The notes under the pieces were generated by a model, which made no database searches, had not been told where the DNA came from, and saw only the letters and a list, made by a program, of their open reading frames with translations. A stretch of DNA of 64,000 nt, taken from the NCBI RefSeq assembly GCF_032397745.1, contig NZ_CP135921.1, positions 992,001-1,056,000 of the forward strand. Direction: 5' to 3'. Positions 10,448 through 19,502 of the stretch are shown here, in pieces. The translations under genes and the position numbers were made by a program. Position 1 is the first letter of the stretch; each line of letters begins with the position of its first letter. Source of the DNA: Bradyrhizobium prioriisuperbiae. GTDB taxonomy: Bacteria > Pseudomonadota > Alphaproteobacteria > Rhizobiales > Xanthobacteraceae.

Positions 10448-12538
10448 ATGCATAATGCTTCGAATGGCCGATACGATCGCATGCTGAGCGCGGTCGCAGC
10501 GACGTTCCTCATGGTGTCGTCGACAGCCGCATTGGCCCAGTCGCCCTCCGCTCCACCCCCAGCCAAAAGCGCCGCCGAACTGGCCATCGATGCCGCGGTG
10601 CCGATGCCAGAGCCGGCCAATGTACCGCCCCCGACCGCAGCCGATATCAAGCCCGACACCACCGCTGCCGCGCCAGCCGCAATCGAGAAGAAAGACGCGA
10701 CCGCGAGCATCCCCGACAAGGCGCCCGAAACCGCAGCCCAGCCGGCGGCGACCGCTGAACCTGCGAAGGAGGCGGTCACGAAAGACGCGGCCCCGACGCC
10801 CGCCCCGGTTCAGGCCGCTTCCGCCGTCCCCGCCGCCGATCAACCGGTCGCCGACAAATTACGCGACCTGATCGGCTCGAAGGGCGCCAAGATTTTCGAT
10901 CGCAAGGCCGAACGTGTCGCTGTCGAAGCATTCTACAAAGGGCGTGAGTATGCACCGGTGCTGACGGAAGGCGGCGCGGTCAATGCCCGTGCCAAGGCCA
11001 CGATCGCGCGCCTTCAGGACGCGGCGAGCGACGGCCTCAATCCCGCCGACTACCCGACACCGGATTTCGCCGCGGCGACCACGCCGGACGCCCAGGCGGA
11101 AGCCGAACTCAAGCTGATGGCGAGTGTGCTCGACTATGCCCGGCAGGCCCAGAGTGGCCGGATGCACTGGTCGCAGGTCAGCGGCGACATCCTGTATCCC
11201 GAGCATCCGATCGATCCGGGCGAGGTGATCGCCAAACTCGCATCCACCAAGGACGTCGCGGCGGCACTCGACAGCTACAACCCCAAGCACAAGGGCTACC
11301 TCGCGCTGAAGGCCAAGCTTGCCGAGTTGCGCGGCAAGACCGAAACCCAGGCCGCGCCGATTCCCGACGGCGAGACGCTGAAATTCACGCCCGCCCGCAA
11401 GAAGCAGGCCGCGGTGGAAATGGAAGATCCCCGGGTGCCGCAGTTGCGCGCCCGCCTCGGCCTCACCGAAAACACCGACGACACCCGTTATGACGAGAAG
11501 GTCGCCACGGCCGTCCGCAAATTCCAGGCAAACAGCGACCTGAAGACCACCGGCGTGCTCGACGCCCAGACTGTCCGCGCCCTGAACAGCCCGAAGAAAG
11601 ACCGGCAGATCGACATTGTCCGCGTCAACATGGAGCGCTGGCGCTGGTTGCCGCGTGACCTCGGGGCCCCCGCGATCGGCGATGCCTATGTGATCCTGAA
11701 CATCCCGGACTACACGCTCAAGGTGATGCAGCACGGCCAGCAGGTCTGGACCACCCGGGTGGTCACCGGCAAACCGGGCAATCACGCGACGCCGCTGCTG
11801 ACCGAAACAATGAAGTACATCACGGTCAATCCGACCTGGAATGTGCCGCCGTCGATCATCTACAACGAATATCTGCCGGCGCTGCAGCAGGATCCGGGTG
11901 CCCTCGAGCGGATCGGACTAAAGCTTGAGCGCAGCCGCGACGGCAGCATCCGCGTCTGGCAGCCGCCGGGCGAGCGCAATGCGCTGGGCCGCATCCGTTT
12001 CAACTTCCCCAACAAGTTCCTGGTCTATCAGCACGATACCCCGGACAAAAACCTGTTCGCCCGGGACGAGCGCGCCTTCAGCCACGGCTGCATGCGAGTG
12101 CAAAATCCGGATCAGTATGCGGCCACCCTGCTCAACATCACGATGCCGAACGAACGTTATACGCCGGAGCGGATCCGCGGCATGTACGGCTCGGGCGAGA
12201 TCGACCTGAAGTTTCCGACGCCGATCCCGGTGAACATCACCTACCAGACCGCCTTCGTCGATGACGCCGGCAAGCTGGAATTCCGCAAGGATGTCTACGG
12301 ACGCGACAACCAGATGCTTGCCATCCTGCGCAATAGCCAGAGCAAGGATCTGGAAGCGGTGGTGGCCCACGCCCAGCCGAGCTACGCCCGGCCGAAGGGC
12401 GACATTCCGCAAGGTGTCGCAATGAACAATGACAACGGCGGCAGCGGCTTCAACTTCTTCGAGCGGCTGTTCGGCGGACCGCAGCCTGCACCGGCTCCGG
12501 CCCGATCGCAGCAGCAGCGCCGGGTGTTCACCCGCTGA
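10448..12538 (+). CDS. Periplasmic L,D-transpeptidase (YkuD domain, YcbB-like)
   Basis: Peptidoglycan cross-linking enzyme that forms 3-3 links or attaches proteins to the wall. The protein has 696 residues: an N-terminal signal peptide ending near STAALAQ, a long Ala/Pro/Lys-rich linker (~residues 30-135), an YcbB-like N-domain, a PG_binding_1 segment (PQLRARLGLTENTDDTRYDE to VLDAQTVRALN, ~ residues 330-380), and a YkuD domain with the catalytic motif SHGCMRV (Cys548). The tail is Pro/Gln/Arg-rich. The frame is open further upstream, but the ATG at 10448 is directly followed by the signal peptide and preceded by AAGGGG. A hairpin terminator follows. Confidence 0.93.
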   Translation: MHNASNGRYDRMLSAVAATFLMVSSTAALAQSPSAPPPAKSAAELAIDAAVPMPEPANVPPPTAADIKPDTTAAAPAAIEKKDATASIPDKAPETAAQPAATAEPAKEAVTKDAAPTPAPVQAASAVPAADQPVADKLRDLIGSKGAKIFDRKAERVAVEAFYKGREYAPVLTEGGAVNARAKATIARLQDAASDGLNPADYPTPDFAAATTPDAQAEAELKLMASVLDYARQAQSGRMHWSQVSGDILYPEHPIDPGEVIAKLASTKDVAAALDSYNPKHKGYLALKAKLAELRGKTETQAAPIPDGETLKFTPARKKQAAVEMEDPRVPQLRARLGLTENTDDTRYDEKVATAVRKFQANSDLKTTGVLDAQTVRALNSPKKDRQIDIVRVNMERWRWLPRDLGAPAIGDAYVILNIPDYTLKVMQHGQQVWTTRVVTGKPGNHATPLLTETMKYITVNPTWNVPPSIIYNEYLPALQQDPGALERIGLKLERSRDGSIRVWQPPGERNALGRIRFNFPNKFLVYQHDTPDKNLFARDERAFSHGCMRVQNPDQYAATLLNITMPNERYTPERIRGMYGSGEIDLKFPTPIPVNITYQTAFVDDAGKLEFRKDVYGRDNQMLAILRNSQSKDLEAVVAHAQPSYARPKGDIPQGVAMNNDNGGSGFNFFERLFGGPQPAPAPARSQQQRRVFTR

Positions 12539-12572
12539 TTCAAGCCTGCTCGGATAAAAATTTAATAGAAAT

Positions 12573-12605
12573 AACAAGGGCTTCGCCAATTGCGAGGCCC
12601 TTGTT
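12573..12605 (+). terminator. Hairpin terminator after the L,D-transpeptidase gene
   Basis: AACAAGGGC pairs perfectly with GCCCTTGTT (9 bp), and the stem continues with TCGC/GCGA around a CAATT loop. It lies 35 nt after the stop codon. Few Ts follow, so termination strength is uncertain, but the shape is typical. Confidence 0.75.
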
Positions 12606-12719
12606 CGTTAACCACAGCTCTTAAGGGGTGGTATCCAACGGCTCTTTTTTGCCATACTCCGGCGATACTTAATCACGCGCGGTTGATCGGGGGGCACGTA
12701 AATCTCGATTAACCCTTCC

Positions 12720-12760
12720 TGACTAAGACTGTTTGTTTGAGGCCGTCTGATTAAGACCGT
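12720..12760. repeat. Imperfect 13-bp direct repeat upstream of the DUF882 gene
   Basis: TGACTAAGACTGT (12720) and TGATTAAGACCGT (12748) match at 11 of 13 positions, 28 bp apart, in the 289-nt spacer before the DUF882 gene. The spacing is close to three helical turns, so a regulator could bind both on one face. The sites are 135-175 nt before the start codon. Low confidence. Confidence 0.25.
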
Positions 12761-12894
12761 GTTCACCCTTTCTCGCTGCACGGGGTAACGAGGAAGTTTG
12801 CGACAAGACATTGGTTTGCTGGTCACTGGTTTTCCGATCGTTGGTTATCCCATCGTCTTGGTTGTTTGGGTCGTCTTAAGGGGATCGTTCTGAC

Positions 12895-14562
12895 GTGCTG
12901 AGCCGCTTCGCACGCAGCTTGAGTTTTGTGTCGATTCCAAAAGCCGGTGTTTGCCTCGGTGTGGCGACACTGCTGCTTGTTGGCGGCGCCCGCAGTGTGC
13001 ATGATGCAACCGCCGCCGGCGACACCCGAACCCTCTCCTTTCACCACACTCATTCCGGCGAAGACCTCACGGTCACATTCAAACGCAGCGGTCGTTATGA
13101 CGAAGCCGCGCTGAAACAGCTCAATCGGTTCCTCCGCGACTGGCGCAGCCAGGATCAAACCACGATGGACCGCCATCTGTTTGATATCCTCTGGGAAGTC
13201 TATCGCGACGTCGACGGCAAGCAGCCGATCCAGATCATCTCCGCCTATCGCTCCCCCGCCACGAATTCGATGCTGCGCCGTCGCTCGGCGCATTCCGGCG
13301 TGGCCCGCTCCAGCCAGCATATGCTGGGACACGCGATGGATTTCTTCATCCCCGGCGTGCCGCTGGAGCAGATTCGCTCCGCGGGCCTGCGGCTGCAACG
13401 CGGCGGCGTCGGCTTCTATCCGACCTCCGGATCGCCATTCGTTCACCTCGACACCGGCAGCGTGCGGCACTGGCCGCGCATGACCCACGATCAGCTCGCC
13501 CGCGTCTTCCCGAACGGTCGCACCGTGCATGTGCCGTCCGACGGCAATCCGCTGCCGGGCTATCAGCTGGCGCTGGCCGACATGGAACGCCGCAAGTCGG
13601 GTGACGATGCCGGCAGCTTTGCCAGCAAACCCAGCCTGTTCGCATCGCTGTTCCGCGGCAAGCAGGCCGCGGACGAGGATGACGAAGGGGGTGCTGCGTC
13701 CACCGCCTCGGCCGAAAACGCGAAGGCGACGCCTGTGGCGCTTGCGGCTTCCGTGGACGCGACGAAGCCCGCCGGCCCGATTCCGCTGCCGCGCTCCAAA
13801 CCGGCTGCCGCCGCGACCTATCAGGTTGCCTCCGCCGATATGCAGACCGTCGTTCTGGCTCCCGCTGCAACGAACCGCGCCGCTGCCAAGACCGATGCTG
13901 CCAAGACTGATGCTGCCAAGACCGCCCCTGCGAAAACCGCGTCCGCAGAGCCGAAGCCGCAAACGCCGGCCGACATCATCAATGCCCGCGGCTTCTGGGG
14001 TGACGAACCGGCCAGGCCGAAGCAGGCGACCCCGGCTCAGGTGGCGGCGCTGGCCGCCCGCAATGCGTTCGCATCCGCTGATCCGCAATCCACCTCAAGC
14101 TTGCCGCCGGGCTCGCAGGCACTGGCCTACGCACCTGTCGCACCGATGGACCGGACCCGCATTGTCGCCGCCAGCGCGCCGATCCCGCGCCTCACCCGGC
14201 AGACCTCGCCGTCACGCAATCCAATGGCGGCCGAAATTACGACCGTCGTCACCAAGGGCCAGCAGGGCCGGCCGTCGGTGATCGCAACCACCGCGCGCAT
14301 TTCTCCGGCGACCAACACCAATACGGTCTGGATGCGAGCGATGATCCTGGCACCGAGCGCCTCGACCGCAATGCTCGCAAGCTCGCTTGGCGAACAGGAC
14401 ATGACGGTGATGCGGCACCTGTTCCTGAAACCGAACAGCGCAGTCGCCATGACATTCTCGGATGACCCGCAGCTCGGCATCAATTGCGAGCGTTTCTCGG
14501 GCTCTGCCGTCGCCACCCTGACGACGGCCTCTTTCGTGACGCGGACCGCGTCGCTGCGCTGA
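12895..14562 (+). CDS. DUF882 family (YcbK/peptidase M15-like) periplasmic protein
   Basis: Predicted zinc peptidase acting on peptidoglycan. From the GTG at 12895 the protein has 555 residues. An N-terminal hydrophobic segment (GVCLGVATLLLVGGA) serves as signal or anchor. The DUF882 domain spans about 45-200 with SAYRSP at 117-121 and the M15-type metal motif SSQHMLGHAMDF (His142, Asp149) plus His184. The remaining ~350 residues are low complexity, including a tandem AAKTD repeat at about residues 323-340. AAGGGG lies 12 nt before the GTG. It follows an L,D-transpeptidase gene, giving a two-gene envelope block. Confidence 0.88.
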   Translation: MLSRFARSLSFVSIPKAGVCLGVATLLLVGGARSVHDATAAGDTRTLSFHHTHSGEDLTVTFKRSGRYDEAALKQLNRFLRDWRSQDQTTMDRHLFDILWEVYRDVDGKQPIQIISAYRSPATNSMLRRRSAHSGVARSSQHMLGHAMDFFIPGVPLEQIRSAGLRLQRGGVGFYPTSGSPFVHLDTGSVRHWPRMTHDQLARVFPNGRTVHVPSDGNPLPGYQLALADMERRKSGDDAGSFASKPSLFASLFRGKQAADEDDEGGAASTASAENAKATPVALAASVDATKPAGPIPLPRSKPAAAATYQVASADMQTVVLAPAATNRAAAKTDAAKTDAAKTAPAKTASAEPKPQTPADIINARGFWGDEPARPKQATPAQVAALAARNAFASADPQSTSSLPPGSQALAYAPVAPMDRTRIVAASAPIPRLTRQTSPSRNPMAAEITTVVTKGQQGRPSVIATTARISPATNTNTVWMRAMILAPSASTAMLASSLGEQDMTVMRHLFLKPNSAVAMTFSDDPQLGINCERFSGSAVATLTTASFVTRTASLR

Positions 14563-14613
14563 CGGCGGGTACCGAGAGGGCCCCCGCTGGCGTCAGCGCC
14601 AGATCGCTCCCTG

Positions 14614-14717
14614 AGAGCGTTTTCCAGCGAAGTGGATACCGGTTCGCGTTAAGAAAACGCGTCAAAACAAAATGCTGGAGCTCCGTTCCGATTCATCGGA
14701 ACGGAAATAACTCTAGA
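14614..14717. repeat. Palindromic intergenic repeat abutting the gapR stop codon
   Basis: The stretch starts AGAGCGTTTTCCAGCGAAGT, continues with GGATACCGGTTCGCG, contains the palindrome CCGTTCCGAT/ATCGGAACGG (14683-14704), and ends CTCTAGAG. I recognise this layout as a dispersed intergenic repeat of Bradyrhizobium-type genomes. Its end overlaps the TAG stop of gapR (14713-14715), so it directly borders the gene and may act as the 3' end of the gapR transcript. Confidence 0.7.
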
Positions 14718-14988
14718 GCATTCCCAAAGCCTGCATGTAAGTTTCCAGGATGGTTTCCTGCTCCTGGCGCTCGTTGGCGTCCTGCTTGCGCAAGCGAACG
14801 ATGGTGCGCAGCGCCTTGACGTCGAAGCCATTGCCTTTGGCCTCGGCATAAACGTCGCGGATATCGTCCGAAATCGTCTTCTTTTCTTCTTCCAGCCGCT
14901 CGATGCGCTCGATGATGGACTTGAGCTGATCCTTGGCAAAGCTGGTTGAAGGCGATTCCTGTTCCATGACGGCGGCAGAGGTGGCCAT
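14713..14988 (-). CDS. gapR: GapR family nucleoid protein (DUF2312)
   Basis: A 91-residue, mostly helical DNA-binding protein. In Caulobacter the family member GapR binds AT-rich overtwisted DNA as a tetramer and helps topoisomerases ahead of replication and transcription. Here the core runs [20 protein letters not shown], then [20 protein letters not shown] and LRKQD, which is the standard DUF2312 pattern of two long coiled-coil helices. AGGAG lies 8 nt before the ATG at 14988. The gene is monocistronic, divergent from a caspase-like gene. Confidence 0.93.
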   Translation of the reverse strand: MATSAAVMEQESPSTSFAKDQLKSIIERIERLEEEKKTISDDIRDVYAEAKGNGFDVKALRTIVRLRKQDANERQEQETILETYMQALGML

Positions 14989-15545
14989 CGCTTACTCCTG
15001 AGTGACAAATTGATTTGAGGTAACAAGCCATTTTCCGGCAGGACAGCTCCGTGCCGCATGAAAACGCCCTGTTCGGTGTGCGTCGATCAGCCTGCGCGAA
15101 TCACCGCACCGCGTACGGAGCCCGGGATTACGCAAGACATCTTAAAATGACACTCAAGAGAGTGGCGCCCGCCGTCAAGGCGGGAGGGCGCTCATCCACA
15201 GAGACCCACAGGGAAGTTGCGCGGCGCACCGAGCCCCGGCGATTTTTCATTGATTGTGGATCCGCTGCCCATGGCATCGGCATCGAATCATCGGTCCGCC
15301 CAGGGGGCACCCGCCGCCACGGTAAACTGTGACCCATCTCACAGGCGCCGTCGTGACCGTGCGCTACGCTTGTTCAATCCACCGGGGTGACGGGCGTAAC
15401 CCGGGCTCTTTCCGCGCTGCAGGGTTTCGCACTGATCGCACGGTAATTCTCACGGGAGACTGAACCGGAGCGCGATGCGGCCAGACATAAGAGCGGCAGC
15501 CGGCTTTCCGCGTGTTGTCTCACTCATCGCCTGCGAGGTGGTGCC
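14989..15545. other. Intergenic region without a supported gene
   Basis: A 557-nt spacer between the divergent gapR and caspase genes. The only longer open frame (15051-15332, plus) has no recognisable domain, no hydrophobic segment and arginine-rich composition typical of chance GC-rich frames. I see no RNA-like hairpin with a T-run. Confidence 0.4.
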
Positions 15546-17015
15546 ATGTTTCGCTCCTTCCATTGCGCCCTTTTCACTGCCGCCGCCCTGTTCGGGTTCC
15601 ACTCGATGACCCCAGGCGATGCGTACGCGGACAGTCGCCTGGCGCTTGTGATTGGCCAGTCGGCCTATCGCTCGGTGCCGGCACTGCCCAATCCTGCCAA
15701 CGACGCGAAAATGATGTCGCAACTCCTGCGTGACGCCGGGTTCGACGTCCAGACAGCGGCTGACCTGACGCAAAACGACATGCGCGCGACAGTCAGCGCG
15801 TTCGCCGCCAAGGTCGCCGACACCGGGCCGGACGCCATCGCGCTGGTGTTTTATGCCGGCCACGGCCTGCAGATCGACGGCGAAAATTTTCTGGTGCCGA
15901 TCGACGTCGATCCAAAGCGCGAGGCCGACATCCCGCTGCAGGCCGTCCGGCTCAATGACGTGCTCAATACCCTGGGCTCCGTGCCGAACAAGATGCGCAT
16001 CCTTTTGCTCGACGCATGCCGCAACAATCCGTTCCCCGAACTCGGCAAGACCGTGGGCCATGGATTTGCGATGGTCGATGCGAAGGCCAGCGCCACGGGC
16101 ACCTTCATTTCCTACTCAACGTCGCCCGGCGCGGAAGCCGAAGATGGCCGCGGCATCAACAGTCCCTACACCACTGCCTTGCTCAAGGCCGCGCGTGAAC
16201 CAGGCCTTTCGATCGAGGAGACGTTCAAGCGCGTGCGCGTGTCGGTCAACCAGGATACCAGCGGCCGCCAGACGCCCTGGGACAGTTCATCGCTGACCGA
16301 TGCCTTCAGGTTCTTCCCACAGCAGAACCAGTCCGATGCCGCAGCTACGCCGGCGCCGAAACGCTCGGCGGAGGACTGGAAGAAACAGTTGAAGGGCAAG
16401 GAGCCGCAGGCGGCCTACGACCTCGCGGTCGCCGACGATACGGTCGAGGCCTATGAAGCCTTCGTGGCGCTGTTCACCCAGCCGCCGCTGGCCCCGCGGG
16501 TGCGTATGGTGCTGGAGCGACGCCGCGAAATGATCGCGTGGCAGACCACGGTTCTCGTGAACACCGGGCCCTCCTACCAAGCGTTCCTGCAGACTTATCC
16601 AAACAGCGATCTCGCCGCGACCGCGCGCAAGCTAGCCGATCGGATGCGCAACCGCTCGCTGAATGCCAACGCCGCCGCACCTGGGCTGATCAACGCCTCG
16701 CTGGCAGGACCGACCTGTCCTTGCGGGGTCCAGCCCATCAAAGCGACGCCCACCAGGAAAGTCGAAGACGACGACGATGCCCCGCCCAAACGCGGCATCA
16801 AGAAGCCGCCGAAGCGCGTTGCCGACGATCCGCCGCCGCGCCGGCGACGGCCAGCACCCGACGACGATGTTGTCTACGACGCGCCTCCCCAAGTTCCCAT
16901 CATCGGAGGTATCGGGATCGGCATCGGTGGCTTTGGCGGTGGCGGAGGTTATCGCGGCCGTGGCAGCTACGGCGGTGGCGGGAATTATGGCTCCACCGGC
17001 AGAGGCCGTTATTAA
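15546..17015 (+). CDS. Secreted caspase-like (orthocaspase) protease with Gly-rich tail
   Basis: Peptidase C14-type protein of 489 residues. A signal peptide (residues 1-28, cleavage near AYA-DS) directs it to the periplasm. The caspase fold starts RLALVIGQSAY and carries the catalytic dyad His106 (FYAGHG) and Cys158 (LLLDACRNNPF), followed by the usual SYSTSPGAEAEDG block. A helical region (~280-375) follows. The last ~90 residues are Arg/Pro/Asp-rich and then almost pure Gly with RG repeats (residues ~440-489). Such P1-Arg/Lys proteases are common in Bradyrhizobium but mostly uncharacterised. Its downstream neighbour is a catalytically dead paralogue, so the two probably work together. Confidence 0.9.
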   Translation: MFRSFHCALFTAAALFGFHSMTPGDAYADSRLALVIGQSAYRSVPALPNPANDAKMMSQLLRDAGFDVQTAADLTQNDMRATVSAFAAKVADTGPDAIALVFYAGHGLQIDGENFLVPIDVDPKREADIPLQAVRLNDVLNTLGSVPNKMRILLLDACRNNPFPELGKTVGHGFAMVDAKASATGTFISYSTSPGAEAEDGRGINSPYTTALLKAAREPGLSIEETFKRVRVSVNQDTSGRQTPWDSSSLTDAFRFFPQQNQSDAAATPAPKRSAEDWKKQLKGKEPQAAYDLAVADDTVEAYEAFVALFTQPPLAPRVRMVLERRREMIAWQTTVLVNTGPSYQAFLQTYPNSDLAATARKLADRMRNRSLNANAAAPGLINASLAGPTCPCGVQPIKATPTRKVEDDDDAPPKRGIKKPPKRVADDPPPRRRRPAPDDDVVYDAPPQVPIIGGIGIGIGGFGGGGGYRGRGSYGGGGNYGSTGRGRY

Positions 17016-17060
17016 GAAGCCCGCAGCTTCTACTCATGCCCGGTGGACAATAGCCAGACC

Positions 17061-17090
17061 GCCCAAAGACCGACATGCCGGTCTTTGGGC
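17061..17090 (+). terminator. Perfect 12-bp hairpin between the two caspase genes
   Basis: GCCCAAAGACCG and CGGTCTTTGGGC pair perfectly around a 6-nt loop, 46 nt after the first caspase stop and 44 nt before the second gene. No long T-run follows. It may terminate, attenuate or stabilise the upstream mRNA, so the two genes may be expressed at different levels. Confidence 0.5.
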
Positions 17091-17133
17091 GCGATGCTAT
17101 AAGCTGAACGGAATTGTTCTGGATTGGCGCCGT

Positions 17134-18636
17134 ATGAACTTCCGCCTTGTCCGATGTATCCGTTTTGTCTTATGGGCATGTCTCACGCTGGCCGTGATGC
17201 CGGCAGGATCGCAGGCCGCGGTCAGCCGAGTTGACGGCAACAGGTTTGCGCTTGTCATCGGCAATGCCAAATACGCCGCCGGCGAAGCACCGCTGCAGGA
17301 GCCGGTCAACGATGCACGCGATGTGGCCGAAGAGCTCAGGCGCTACGGATTCGACGTCGAGACCGGCGAGAACCTGACCGGGGACATCATACGTCTCGCC
17401 CTCGATCGCTTTTACGGCAACATCAAACAGGGCTCGATCGCACTGATCTTCTTCAGTGGCGTCGGCATTCAGACCAGCGGCCAGAACTATCTGATTCCGA
17501 TCGACGCCAGCATTTGGGCCGAGACTGACGTCCAGCGCGACGGCATCGCTCTTGATGCCATCCTGGGCGAACTCAAAAATCGTGGCGCTGACGTCAGGAT
17601 CGCGTTGCTCGATGCTTCCCGGCGCAATCCATTCGAAAAACGTTTCCGCAGCTATTTTGCTGGCCTCGCTCCGCTGAAGGCCCCCGGCGGCATGCTTGCG
17701 ATGTATTCGGCCGCGCCCGACACCGTCGCGTCCGGCGGCGCTGGCGAGCAAAGCCTGTTGGTGAGCGAATGGCTCAAGCAGGTCAGCGTTCCCGATCTGA
17801 CCGCCGAGGAGATGTTCAACCGGGTCCGCGATGGCGTGTCCCGTGCCTCCCAGGGCGCGCAGGTGCCCTGGCTGTTGTCCACGCTGACCGAACCGTTCGC
17901 GTTCGGACTTGTTTCGCCGCAAAAGCGTGTCGAGCCACCGGTGACGACGACCAAGCCGGTGTCTTTGCCGGAGCTCAAGCCACCTCCCGTCGTGATCGAA
18001 ACGCCCAAGTCACCTGATAAGTCGCCTGACAAGTCGCCCGATAAGCCTAAACAGCCACCGGTCGCCGACACGCCGCCGCTTGTGCCCCCCAATCCACCCA
18101 TTATCGCCAACATTCCACCGCCCAACACCGTCGCGCCGATCGATGATCCGGCGATCCAGATATTGAGCGGCAAGATCGCGGCCAACCCGAACGACCAGGC
18201 ATCCTGGTACAAGCGCGGCCAGCTCTACGCCAGCAAGGGTGCCTACACGCTGGCGCTGAAAGACTTCAACGAGGCGCTGCGCCTCAACCCCAGGGATGTC
18301 GAGGCCTACAACAATCGGTGCTGGACCCGAACTGTGTCTGGCGATCTTCGCGGCGCGTCGAAGGACTGCGAGGAAGCACTGCGGCTGCGGCCCGGCTTTG
18401 CCGATGCCCTCGACAGCCGCGGACTGCTGAACCTGAAGAGCGGACAGATCCGCAATGCCATCGCCGATTTCGATGCTGCGCTTGCCGCCAATCCCAAGCT
18501 GACCTCATCGCTCTATGGCCGGGGACTTGCGAAAGTGCGCAATGGCGCCGCCGCCGACGGCGAGCGCGACCTTGCCAAGGCCAAGGCCATGGACCCGAAC
18601 ATCGTCAAGGAATTCGCCAATTACGGACTGCGTTGA
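17134..18636 (+). CDS. Catalytically dead caspase-like protein with TPR repeats
   Basis: 500 residues with a signal peptide (cleavage near GSQA-AV). The caspase fold is clear (RFALVIGNAKYA, PVNDARDVAEELRRYGFDV, SGQNYLIPID). The catalytic His is Val110 (FFSGVG instead of YAGHG) and the catalytic Cys is Ser162 (LLDASRRNPF instead of LLDACRNNPF). Protease activity is therefore not expected. A Pro/Lys linker with a triple SPDK repeat (~residues 292-304) leads to three or four TPRs (~345-495). The frame is open further upstream over the previous gene, but the ATG at 17134 precedes the signal peptide. Pseudo-caspases elsewhere often regulate active partners; that role here is inference from its position next to an active paralogue. 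Confidence 0.88.
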   Translation: MNFRLVRCIRFVLWACLTLAVMPAGSQAAVSRVDGNRFALVIGNAKYAAGEAPLQEPVNDARDVAEELRRYGFDVETGENLTGDIIRLALDRFYGNIKQGSIALIFFSGVGIQTSGQNYLIPIDASIWAETDVQRDGIALDAILGELKNRGADVRIALLDASRRNPFEKRFRSYFAGLAPLKAPGGMLAMYSAAPDTVASGGAGEQSLLVSEWLKQVSVPDLTAEEMFNRVRDGVSRASQGAQVPWLLSTLTEPFAFGLVSPQKRVEPPVTTTKPVSLPELKPPPVVIETPKSPDKSPDKSPDKPKQPPVADTPPLVPPNPPIIANIPPPNTVAPIDDPAIQILSGKIAANPNDQASWYKRGQLYASKGAYTLALKDFNEALRLNPRDVEAYNNRCWTRTVSGDLRGASKDCEEALRLRPGFADALDSRGLLNLKSGQIRNAIADFDAALAANPKLTSSLYGRGLAKVRNGAAADGERDLAKAKAMDPNIVKEFANYGLR

Positions 18637-18795
18637 CGATTTGAAAGGCGCCGCCCCACACTCCGGTGTTCCATTTGAACCGAAGACGACGACGCAAACA
18701 CAAATGCCGTAGAACTGTTGCTTTTGATTTGACCGATGTGTCGAAGGCGTGACTGCACGCATTGCAGTGCTGCGCTCGTCTGGCAGGAGGGAGAA

Positions 18796-19443
18796 ATGTT
18801 GAAATCGTTCGGGAAAGTGAACTCGACCAGTGGCCGTGCGACACTCGTTTGCGCCACCTTGCTGGCACTGACCGCAGGTCTGGCCCATGCCGGCGACGGC
18901 GTCAGTGCGGACCAGATCCGTGATGCGCTGACCAAGCCACGGATTTCGCGCAGCATGACGGCCCCGGCTCCCGATGCAACGGCGAGCGCGGCGCAAGGAA
19001 AATTCGTGGCGTCATTGCGCAACCGGCCGACGCGTTCGCTGTCGCTGGGCGAGCGCGAGCAGATCGCCACCATCGCCAGGGAGAAACCTGCGATCGATCT
19101 CGAGATCACGTTCGACTACAACTCGGCGGAGATCAGCCAGAAGGCGATGCCGCAGGTGGCGGCGCTGGGACAAGCCCTGTCGGATCCCGGACTGAAGGGA
19201 TCGACCTTTGTGGTCGCCGGTCACACCGACGCGACCGGCGGCGAAGAGTACAATCAGGAACTGTCCGAACGCCGTGCGGAGTCCATCAAGCGCCATCTGG
19301 TGGACAAATACGGCGTCGCGGCCGCGGATCTGGTGGCTGTCGGATACGGCAAGTCGAAACCCAAGGATGCTGCCAATCCAGCCGACCCGACCAATCGGCG
19401 AGTCGAGGTCGTCACCATGACTGACAAAACCGCATCGAAGTGA
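18796..19443 (+). CDS. OmpA family protein
   Basis: 215 residues with a signal peptide (cleavage near AHA-GD) and a C-terminal OmpA-like peptidoglycan-binding domain: ITFDYNSAEISQKAMPQVAA, then GHTDATGGEEYNQELSERRA (with the Asp and Arg that contact diaminopimelate) and GYGKSKP. There is no lipobox Cys at the cleavage site, so it is probably periplasmic rather than a lipoprotein. GGAGGGA precedes the ATG at 18796. It lies 159 nt after the dead caspase gene on the same strand, suggesting all three act at the cell wall. Confidence 0.92.
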   Translation: MLKSFGKVNSTSGRATLVCATLLALTAGLAHAGDGVSADQIRDALTKPRISRSMTAPAPDATASAAQGKFVASLRNRPTRSLSLGEREQIATIAREKPAIDLEITFDYNSAEISQKAMPQVAALGQALSDPGLKGSTFVVAGHTDATGGEEYNQELSERRAESIKRHLVDKYGVAAADLVAVGYGKSKPKDAANPADPTNRRVEVVTMTDKTASK

Positions 19444-19502
19444 CGGGATCGTGGGGACGCGCGGCTGGCGAAGCGCCTTGATGCGCCTTGGCGATCCCAG
19501 CT

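Noticed and set aside
12823..14088. Minus-strand open frame of 421 codons
   Set aside because: Antisense to the DUF882 gene; Gly/Arg/His-rich shadow.
15051..15332. Plus-strand frame of 93 codons between gapR and the caspase gene
   Set aside because: No SD, no domain, Arg-rich composition.
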